Source: Blastocatellia bacterium
GTDB lineage: Bacteria; Acidobacteriota; Blastocatellia; UBA7656
Direction of reading: 5' to 3'
Length of the DNA stretch: 64,000 nt
Assembly: GCA_035275065.1 (NCBI GenBank)
Contig: DATENM010000018.1
Span: 52,989-116,988 of the forward strand
Position 1 is the first letter of the stretch; every line of letters begins with the position of its first letter. The notes below the pieces were generated by a model. It searched no databases and was not told the origin of the DNA. It was given only the letters and a program-made list of their open reading frames with translations. Shown in pieces: positions 44,655 through 50,832 of this stretch. A program made the position numbers and the translations under genes.

Positions 44655-44787
44655 GTGACTCTCCTTGATTATCAGTGTGAGAAATTTCAGCGGAAGTCAT
44701 TCGTCGCTTGCTGGTAATAAGCCATCGAAAACCCGCCGCCGGCAAAGACGCCGCGCGAAAGTCGCCGGTTACTAAAAACAGTCGTCC

Positions 44788-44845
44788 GTTGCCAGTTGGC
44801 GGTTCTGCGGATAACTGGCAACGGACAACTGGCGACTGGCAACGG
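44788..44845. repeat. Heptamer-type palindrome (CAGTTGC family), copy 2
   Basis: GTTGCCAGTTGGCGGTT and, inverted, AACTGGCAACGGACAACTGG plus CGACTGGCAACGG form an imperfect hairpin. It ends 1 nt before the stop codon of the oxidoreductase gene (44847-44849). It is related to the (CAGTTGC)7 repeat at 22303. Confidence 0.7.
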
Positions 44846-44846
44846 C

Positions 44847-45869
44847 TCACGCCGGTTCGTCAGAGACTTTAACGATCAGCTTGCCCTGATTCGAGCCGTC
44901 AAACAGCTTGTTGAGCGCGGCGGGCGCTTGCTCCAGCCCTTCGACGACATCGACGCGGTACTTGAGCTTGCCTTCCATCCACCACTTGCCCAGGTCCATG
45001 ATGGCTTCCATCGCCCGCGGCATGTAATCGCTCACGAGAAAGCCTTCGATACGCGCGCGCTTGATAATCAACTGCGCCAGGTTGTAAGGGCCGGGCATCG
45101 GCTTCGCGGCGTTGTACTGCGAAATCAGCCCGCACAGTGGGATGCGCGCGTGCAGGTTGATGCGCGCAAGCACGGCGTCGAGGATTTCACCGCCGACGTT
45201 TTCGAAGTAGACATCGATGCCCTTCGGGCAATGTTGCTTCAAGCCTTCGCTCACCGATTCGTTCTTATAATCAATCGCCGCGTCGAAGCCGAGCTCTTCC
45301 GTCAGCCAGCGGCACTTCTCCGGGCCGCCGGCGATACCGACGACATGCATCTCCTTGATCTTGCCGATCTGCCCGACCAGCGAGCCGACCGCGCCGGCGG
45401 CGGCGCTGACGACCAGCGTTTCGCCCGCTTGCGGCTTGCCAATGTCGAGCAGGCCGAAGTAAGCCGTTATGCCGATGTGGCCGAAGAGGCCAAAGAGCGC
45501 CGTCAGCGGAATCTTTTTATCGTGCGGCACGAGGCTGGCGTTGCGCCCATCGCTGACCAGATAATCTTGCCAGCCGAATAGCCCTTGCACGATAGCGCCT
45601 TCGGGAAAATTGCCGTTGCGTGAGGCTTCGACGACACCGAGCGCGCCGCCGCGAATCACATCGCCGATCTGAATCGCCGGCAGGTAGGTGTCGGCGGCAT
45701 TCATCCAGCCGCGATTCGTCGGGTCGAGCGACAGGTAAACATTGCGCACCAGGAATTCGCCATCACTTAATTCCGGCACCTCTGATTCGACGAAGTTGAA
45801 ATTGCTGTCTTGCACCAGTCCGACCGGGCGCGAGGCAAGCCGCCACTGCCGATTCACTTTTGCGGTCAT
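44847..45869 (-). CDS. NADP-dependent oxidoreductase, MDR family (CurA/leukotriene B4 dehydrogenase-like)
   Basis: 340-aa zinc-independent medium-chain reductase. ATG 45869 is chosen (GGAGGT upstream). The N-terminal domain contains FLVRNVYLSLDPTNRGWMN. The Rossmann domain contains ETLVVSAAAGAVGSLVGQIG (GxGxxG-type, AAAGAVG) and VVGIAGGPEKCRWL, then GIDVYFENVGGEILDAVL. These match enzymes that reduce the double bond of alpha,beta-unsaturated ketones, such as curcumin reductase CurA. The physiological substrate is unknown. Confidence 0.9.
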   Translation of the reverse strand: MTAKVNRQWRLASRPVGLVQDSNFNFVESEVPELSDGEFLVRNVYLSLDPTNRGWMNAADTYLPAIQIGDVIRGGALGVVEASRNGNFPEGAIVQGLFGWQDYLVSDGRNASLVPHDKKIPLTALFGLFGHIGITAYFGLLDIGKPQAGETLVVSAAAGAVGSLVGQIGKIKEMHVVGIAGGPEKCRWLTEELGFDAAIDYKNESVSEGLKQHCPKGIDVYFENVGGEILDAVLARINLHARIPLCGLISQYNAAKPMPGPYNLAQLIIKRARIEGFLVSDYMPRAMEAIMDLGKWWMEGKLKYRVDVVEGLEQAPAALNKLFDGSNQGKLIVKVSDEPA

Positions 45870-45973
45870 TTTATGGGGACCTCCTTGAGGGGTGATTTTG
45901 TGAGCGTGAGCCAGTAGTCTGCCCGACGCACGGCTCGCAGGCAAATAGTTGCGCGCCGCCGCATGACAAACGA

Positions 45974-46414
45974 TCACGAGAGCAGTTGCTGCAAATGATG
46001 CTTGAGGTGGCGGACATAATCTTCGGCGATATAGCCGAGCGTCATCGGCGGGTTGTCGCCGACCGTGCAAACGACATCAAACTGCTCGGCTGGGATGAGC
46101 GCAAGGACGCGCAGCAAGTGGCGGTTATAGGCTTGCCACAGCGCCACCAGCTCGCCCCACGCCGCATCGCCGTAACCGTTGCGCTCGACCCACACTTCCT
46201 GCTCGTAGCCGGGGAAGGCTTTCGGGCCACTGAGTTGGGCGCGAATAAAGCGCTGGTGATTGTTGGCGGCAGAATCGATCAGGTGGCCGAGCAGTTGTTT
46301 GCGCGACCACTTGCCGGCGGCCATCGGCGCCGAGGTGTCGGCTTCGCCGAGGCCGGCGAACTGCGCGACGGCCGTATCAACCGCGCGCCGCAAATCTTCA
46401 ATCACAGTTTGCAT
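45974..46414 (-). CDS. DinB-family protein
   Basis: 146-aa four-helix DinB-like protein. Putative metal-ligand histidines are LLGHLIDSAANNH and YVRHLKHHL near the C-terminus, the usual three-His arrangement. Members include damage-inducible proteins and thiol-dependent S-transferases (bacillithiol or mycothiol type). The activity here cannot be assigned. It is 104 bp upstream of the oxidoreductase on the same strand. Confidence 0.82.
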   Translation of the reverse strand: MQTVIEDLRRAVDTAVAQFAGLGEADTSAPMAAGKWSRKQLLGHLIDSAANNHQRFIRAQLSGPKAFPGYEQEVWVERNGYGDAAWGELVALWQAYNRHLLRVLALIPAEQFDVVCTVGDNPPMTLGYIAEDYVRHLKHHLQQLLS

Positions 46415-46466
46415 GGTGCGTCCTTTCTACCTGGCAACCACCGCCAATGTCCGTCTTGTTGGCACG

Positions 46467-46496
46467 TTGACACAGGCGGCGCATGTTTGCCATTAT
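46467..46496 (+). promoter_or_regulatory. Sigma70-type promoter of tRNA-Arg
   Basis: A perfect -35 TTGACA (46467-46472) and a -10 CATTAT (46491-46496) are spaced by 18 bp. Transcription would start only a few bases before the mature tRNA 5' end at 46506. Confidence 0.7.
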
Positions 46497-46505
46497 GCTT
46501 TTGCC

Positions 46506-46578
46506 GGCCCTGTAGCTCAGTGGATAGAGCGCAACGCTCCGGACGTTGAGGCCGTAGGTTCGATTCCTACCAGGGTCG
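46506..46578 (+). tRNA. tRNA-Arg (anticodon CCG)
   Basis: The cloverleaf is complete: acceptor GGCCCTG/CAGGGTC with one G-U, D arm GCTC...GAGC, anticodon stem CAACG/CGTTG with loop CTCCGGA (anticodon CCG), and T arm GTAGG-TTCGATT-CCTAC. Discriminator G is followed by an encoded CCA (46579-46581). It reads the rare-to-moderate CGG arginine codon. No intron is present. A homing-endonuclease-like gene overlaps it on the opposite strand. Confidence 0.96.
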
Positions 46579-47002
46579 CCATTCCTTTTATTTCCCTGAT
46601 GTGTTTTTCCCAGGAATAATCCTCGGCGTACTTGATCAGCTTCTGCTGTCTATTCTTCGCCGGCTGCAATCTTAACCGCCCTTCCGTCCGATGCTTCCCT
46701 GTCGGAACCGCATACAGATCATCCGTCTGTGGGCAGTAAACGGCAAAGTAATCAGCCTCACCTTCTCGGTAAAGGCGACGCGTTTCGTATCCGCCGCCTC
46801 GACGCCGCCGGCTGTGATACCGTAAGCAACCGCCATCAAGCCATGCCGTCTTCACCTGTATTTTGAACAGGCGACCGCCGGTATCAATGATGAGGTCATA
46901 ACTCGCGCCAGTTCCGAATGGAATGCTAACGACCAACCCGGCGTTCACATACGCGGACAGAACAACTCCTTCACTGCGATTGCCTCGCTCATACGTTTGC
47001 AT
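46517..47002 (-). CDS. PD-(D/E)XK homing-endonuclease-like protein (group I intron-type, PDDEXK_5)
   Basis: 161 aa from ATG 47002. The core resembles the I-Ssp6803I family: a Glu at residue 11 (GNRSEGVV), Asp at 36 (ASYDLIID) and Q-x-K at 49-51 (FKIQVKTA). YFAVYCPQTDDLYAVP completes the fold. The last ~20 codons (TLVGIEPTASTSGALRSIH) are read antisense through the tRNA-Arg gene, so the native C-terminus probably ends near KHIREIKG and the stop has been supplied by the tRNA. No intron surrounds it. A free-standing or relic homing endonuclease lodged beside a tRNA is inferred. Confidence 0.7.
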   Translation of the reverse strand: MQTYERGNRSEGVVLSAYVNAGLVVSIPFGTGASYDLIIDTGGRLFKIQVKTAWLDGGCLRYHSRRRRGGGYETRRLYREGEADYFAVYCPQTDDLYAVPTGKHRTEGRLRLQPAKNRQQKLIKYAEDYSWEKHIREIKGMATLVGIEPTASTSGALRSIH

Positions 47003-47065
47003 CTCCTCGCACCTCCACAAGAATGTTGGGGAAGTTGAGATCGATCACCCTTACGCGACTGGCTA

Positions 47066-48526
47066 TTAGTGATTATTCTCGGTGTCGCGCGGGTAGCGTT
47101 GCAGCATGCCCTCTTCTTTCATCAGCCGCTCGATGCCGTCTATGTCCATCGGCACGAAGGTAGACAGCACTTCGGCCCTGGTGTCGGTAATCACGATCAG
47201 GTCTTCGAGGCGGATGTAAATTTTCTCTTCGGGCACGGTCAAGGCCGGCTCAATCGTAAAGACCATGCCGGCGCGTAAGGGCTCGCCGTACTCGCCGACG
47301 TCGTGCGTCGCCATGCCGACCCAGTGGCCTAAGGCGGTGGGCTGGCGCTTCGTCGCCGCGGCGTAGGAGGTGACGAAATCGCGCGCCGCCTTCTCATAAA
47401 TCGGCTTCGAAAACTTCGTCGCCGCGAGCAACCGCTCCATCTCTTTGACCGCTTCCTCTCGGATGACGGCAGGCGTCACATTTGGGCGGATCGCCTTCAA
47501 GATCGCCTGATAACAGCCGAGGTAAAAGCCATACAGCTCTCTCTGCGACGGACTGAACTTGCCGTTGACCGGCATCATGCGCGTCAGGTCGGACTGGTAA
47601 TAACCGACATCGGGCGCGAAATCCATCAGCAGAAAATCGCCGTCTTCCATGCGCCGCTTGCCGGCGTTGTAATGCGGATACCAGGCGTTGCGCCCGCTGG
47701 CGATCAGCGAATAATACGACTCGCCCTGCGCGCCGTTGCGGTAGTAAACATATTTGGCCATCGCATCCAATTCGTGCTCATATATTCCCGGCTGCGTCGA
47801 GCGCATGGCTTCCATCAACGCCAGCCCCGACAGCCGCGTTGCCCGTCCGATCAAGGCAATCTCACGCGGGCTCTTAATCAAACGCAAGCGGTCGAGTGTC
47901 GGCGACAGGTCTTTGATTTCGATTTGCGGGAAGCGCGCATGCAAGGTCTGCATGAACAGTCCTTCGCGCGAGGGCTGCCCATCGAACGGGTCGGCGGCGC
48001 GGTCGGCGACGACGCGCAGGCCCAGGTCGCGGCTCATCGCGTAGCCTTCGGCGGGGCTATACGGCGTGTAGACCGTCCGCCTGAAGTAGGCATAGCGCAC
48101 CAGATGCTCGTTCAACAGGTCGGTGCCGGCCACCGCATCGATGCCTGAGAGCTGGCGCAACTGGTCGCCGTCTTCGGCTGAGAGCATCTTACCTTCGCCG
48201 CGCTCGCGGCCCTCGTTGCGGTGCGGCAGGTAGAGCGTCGCGCGCCGCGCCGCGCCGTCGAGCAACAGGTAAGCATGTGGCACTTCGACGCCGCAGAGAT
48301 AATAGAATTCATTGGATTGCCGAAAGCGCGTGTAGCCGGCGGGGCTCGGCGCGCCTTGAATCACGGCGATGCCGTTTTCGCCGATGGCGTCATAGATTTT
48401 AGCGCGCCGCGCCGCGAATTCTTCGGGCGGGAAATCGGTAGTGAACGGCGAAAAGCCCTCCTGCGCCACAACCGATGCGGGCGCGACGAGCAAGGCGAGC
48501 GCAATAAACCAACGCAGCTTTTTCAT
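47066..48526 (-). CDS. Secreted Xaa-Pro aminopeptidase-like protein (M24B)
   Basis: 486 aa, AAAGGAGG before ATG 48526. A signal peptide (WFIALALLVAPASVVAQEG) directs it out of the cytoplasm. The AMP-N domain has RQSNEFYYLCGVEVPHAYLL. Metal ligands are LLMDFAPDVGYYQSDLTRMMP (two Asp), ALGHWVGMATHDVGE (His), FTIEPALTVP (Glu) and YIRLEDLIVITD (Glu). It is a second M24B enzyme besides the cytoplasmic one at 8528 and probably degrades proline-containing peptides in the periplasm. Confidence 0.9.
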   Translation of the reverse strand: MKKLRWFIALALLVAPASVVAQEGFSPFTTDFPPEEFAARRAKIYDAIGENGIAVIQGAPSPAGYTRFRQSNEFYYLCGVEVPHAYLLLDGAARRATLYLPHRNEGRERGEGKMLSAEDGDQLRQLSGIDAVAGTDLLNEHLVRYAYFRRTVYTPYSPAEGYAMSRDLGLRVVADRAADPFDGQPSREGLFMQTLHARFPQIEIKDLSPTLDRLRLIKSPREIALIGRATRLSGLALMEAMRSTQPGIYEHELDAMAKYVYYRNGAQGESYYSLIASGRNAWYPHYNAGKRRMEDGDFLLMDFAPDVGYYQSDLTRMMPVNGKFSPSQRELYGFYLGCYQAILKAIRPNVTPAVIREEAVKEMERLLAATKFSKPIYEKAARDFVTSYAAATKRQPTALGHWVGMATHDVGEYGEPLRAGMVFTIEPALTVPEEKIYIRLEDLIVITDTRAEVLSTFVPMDIDGIERLMKEEGMLQRYPRDTENNH

Positions 48527-48707
48527 GGCAACCTCCTTTGAGCCGAGTGAGCGGAAAGTCTGACTGCATGGACGGCCAATGTTATACCACTTGCCGCGGC
48601 GAATGTGAATTTGCGCGGCGCTTCATTCACCGACTCGGCCAGCACCTTGGAATCTTGCCGGCGCGGCTGGCAATATACCAGCGTAAGACAAAGGAGGGCC
48701 GGGCGGC

Positions 48708-49436
48708 GTGATGATACGGGCGATCTCTTTCGATTTCTGGAATACTTTGTTCACCGAGCCGCCGGGCGGCTTTGCGCTCTACAAGCAGCGCCGCCTGCGC
48801 TTGCTCGAAGCGGCCTTGCGCGATTGCGGCGATTTCAGCGGCGCGCAACTCGAAGCCGCCTGCCATATCGAATCCACATCACACGAGCAGATCTGGCGCG
48901 GCCAGTATCGCACGCTCACGACCGCCGAGCGGCTGGGCCGCATCCTCGCTCACCTCGAAGCCTGTGTGCCCGACGAGGTGATGGCCGAAACCGTCAGAGC
49001 CGTCGAAGAAGGCATTCTCGAACATCCGCCGGTGCTGGTCGAAGGGGCGCGGGCGGCGGTCGAGCGTCTGGCGAGCCGTTATCGGCTGGGCATTATCTCG
49101 GATGTCGGTTTTTCTCCGGGGCGCATCCTTAAACAGGTGCTCGCGGATAACCATCTGCTCGGCGCTTTCGATTCGCTGGTCTTCTCTGACGAAGCGGGAC
49201 GCTCAAAGCCGCACCGCGAGGTTTTTGAAAAGACCGCCGCCCGGCTCGGCGCGGCGCCGACTGAGATGGCGCACATCGGCGACCTTGAATTCACTGACGT
49301 CGTCGGCGCGAAGCAAGCCGGTTACCTGGCGATCCGCTTTACAGGCATCACGCCGATGCAGGACGGCGAAACGACGCTCGCCGATTTTGTCATTGATAAC
49401 TACTCAGAGCTGCCGCGATTGGTTGAAGCGTTGTAG
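48708..49436 (+). CDS. HAD-family hydrolase
   Basis: 242-aa haloacid-dehalogenase-type phosphatase or dehalogenase. Motif I is ISFDFWNTLFTEPP (nucleophile Asp; Trp at the +2 position, as in some non-phosphatase-like members). Motif II Ser/Thr lies in LGIISDVGFSP. Motif III Lys is in SKPHREVFEKTAARLG and motif IV in MAHIGDLEFTDVVGAKQAGY. AAGGAGGG precedes GTG 48708 by a good distance; ATG 48711 is an alternative. Substrate unknown. A 77-aa protein gene follows by 24 bp. Confidence 0.87.
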   Translation: MMIRAISFDFWNTLFTEPPGGFALYKQRRLRLLEAALRDCGDFSGAQLEAACHIESTSHEQIWRGQYRTLTTAERLGRILAHLEACVPDEVMAETVRAVEEGILEHPPVLVEGARAAVERLASRYRLGIISDVGFSPGRILKQVLADNHLLGAFDSLVFSDEAGRSKPHREVFEKTAARLGAAPTEMAHIGDLEFTDVVGAKQAGYLAIRFTGITPMQDGETTLADFVIDNYSELPRLVEAL

Positions 49437-49460
49437 GCAGCAGGCCGAAGGACCACTGCA

Positions 49461-49694
49461 ATGAAATTGCTGACCCTGCCGGAAGCCGAGCGTTCGATGG
49501 ACATCGACATTAAGCTGACTTCGGTGCGCGCTTCGCGTTACCGCGTCTTCGGCTCGCCCGAGCGCATACCCGACGCGCAACTGGCGATTGTTGATCTGCG
49601 CGATGGCGCGCAGCCCGATGATTTCGAGGCGCGCTTTCTGGTGCTCGACCGCCACCCGGCGAAACCCATTATGCTGGTGCGGCGATTGGCCTAG
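49461..49694 (+). CDS. Small conserved-looking protein of unknown function
   Basis: 77 aa from ATG 49461 with GAAGGA upstream. It is compact with mixed alpha/beta character (IDIKLTSVRASRYRVFG; AQLAIVDLRDGAQPDDFEAR) and no signal peptide. It overlaps the convergent gene at 49691 by 4 bp. Position suggests cotranscription with the HAD hydrolase. No family was recognised. Confidence 0.55.
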   Translation: MKLLTLPEAERSMDIDIKLTSVRASRYRVFGSPERIPDAQLAIVDLRDGAQPDDFEARFLVLDRHPAKPIMLVRRLA

Positions 49695-50344
49695 ATGCTG
49701 CCCTCTTCGACCTCTTTGCGGAGCTTGGTAATCAGGTCGGTGGCTTCCTTCTGCGTCAGGTCGTCGCGCGATTCCTTGCCGGTCATCTCGACCAGCATGC
49801 GGCGCTGGGCGCGGCGGTCGCCGGGGCGCAGGTCTTCGAGCAGGTCAAGGATCTCCTGCTTCTGCTCGTCACCGGCCGGCTGACTGGCCGGGGCCGCAGG
49901 AGGCGCGGCGGGCGCGGCGAGCGGGCTTGTGGCGGCAACCGGTGGCGGCGCAGTGGGCGCCGGTTTCTGGCGCTCGCGCGGCGGCTCTGCTCGGCGCGCT
50001 GCTTTCTCCATCTCCTCGCGGCTGGCGATGCCGCGCCGCACTTCAAACCCGGCCATCGCCAGCGCCCGGCCTATCGCTGATGTCTCGCATACCTCAATAT
50101 AGCTGGTGCGTTGAACGTAACCCTCTGTCTTTAACTCGTAAGCATGGCCGGTGGCCGCGGGCAGCGCGTCGTCGGCGTTGCGGTAGACTTCGGCGCGCAT
50201 CAGGATGAAGCCGCGCTCGGCGTCATGCTCGACAATGTGCGTGATGAGGCGGCCTTCAGGGTAGCGCTCATAAAACTTCTCGATTCGCTCGGCAACCGTA
50301 ACGTAGTCCTGAAATGCCCCGGTTTTCATTGATGTCTGCGGCAC
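49691..50344 (-). CDS. Phage-type ssDNA-annealing/recombination-like protein (tentative)
   Basis: 217 aa from a GTG at 50344 with GGAGG upstream. Residues ~15-105 (KFYERYPEGRLITHIVEHD; YVQRTSYIEVCETSAIGRAL followed by AMAGFEV) carry the TSAxGRALA-type motif found in Rad52/ERF/Sak-like proteins and other phage ssDNA-associated proteins. A Pro/Ala linker follows, then a helical C-terminal domain (LVEMTGKESRDDLTQKEATD). No other phage genes are nearby. The assignment rests on motif resemblance only. It could be a domesticated single-strand annealing protein. Confidence 0.45.
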   Translation of the reverse strand: MPQTSMKTGAFQDYVTVAERIEKFYERYPEGRLITHIVEHDAERGFILMRAEVYRNADDALPAATGHAYELKTEGYVQRTSYIEVCETSAIGRALAMAGFEVRRGIASREEMEKAARRAEPPRERQKPAPTAPPPVAATSPLAAPAAPPAAPASQPAGDEQKQEILDLLEDLRPGDRRAQRRMLVEMTGKESRDDLTQKEATDLITKLRKEVEEGSI

Positions 50345-50361
50345 GCTTCACCTCCTGATTC

Positions 50362-50421
50362 ATGTGGCGCAAGCTGTTAGCTTGCGTCTCTCAATGCGCA
50401 AGCTAACAGCTTGCGCCACAT
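50362..50421. repeat. REP-like palindrome, 25-bp arms
   Basis: A perfect 25-bp inverted repeat (core GTGGCGCAAGCTGTTAGC) has a 10-nt loop. It is the long version of the hairpin at 857-883, with CTG replacing the GCGG found in the copies at 4374 and 17613. It lies between the stop of the tRNA-binding protein and the start of the recombination-like gene. Confidence 0.9.
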
Positions 50422-50443
50422 CTGCGCCCTGTTCCCCTCACCT

Positions 50444-50806
50444 TCAGCCGGCGCGTGCGCCGTTCGGCACCGCGCGTTCCGGCACCGCGAGCGCCGGCGT
50501 CAAGCCATCGGCATAGCCGATGTCGAACAACATGCCTTCGCTGGTCTCGCCCCGCATGCGCTTCGGCGCAAGGTTGACGACAAACAGCGCCTGCCGGCCC
50601 GCCACCTCTTGCGGGTCGGCGCGCTCCTGCCTCATCCCCGCGAGTATCGTCCGCTGATGGTCGCCGAAATCAACCGTCAGCTTCAACAGCTTGTCCGAGC
50701 CTTTCACCTCTTCGACGCGCACGATGGTGCCGACGCGCACATCGAGCTTCTCGACATCGGCAGACGAAATGACCGGCTTGACCGGCGCGGGTTGCAGACT
50801 TTCCAT
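50444..50806 (-). CDS. tRNA-binding OB-fold protein (CsaA / MetG C-terminal domain-like)
   Basis: 120-aa stand-alone tRNA-binding domain. ATG 50806 is used; an in-frame TTG further upstream overlaps the kinase stop. Motifs are DVEKLDVRVGTIVRVEEVKG, DKLLKLTVDFGDHQRTILAG and LFVVNLAPKRMRGETSEGM, which align with CsaA and the MetRS dimerisation domain. It probably binds tRNA or acts as a chaperone-like factor. It follows the kinase gene by 26 bp. Confidence 0.88.
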   Translation of the reverse strand: MESLQPAPVKPVISSADVEKLDVRVGTIVRVEEVKGSDKLLKLTVDFGDHQRTILAGMRQERADPQEVAGRQALFVVNLAPKRMRGETSEGMLFDIGYADGLTPALAVPERAVPNGARAG

Positions 50807-50832
50807 AATCGGTAATCTCAAGCTTGAATCGC

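Noticed and set aside
46517..46580. C-terminal VGIEPTASTSGALRSIH peptide taken as a genuine protein domain.
   Set aside because: It is the antisense of the tRNA-Arg gene, a well-known source of false peptide sequence; only the part upstream of it matches the endonuclease family.
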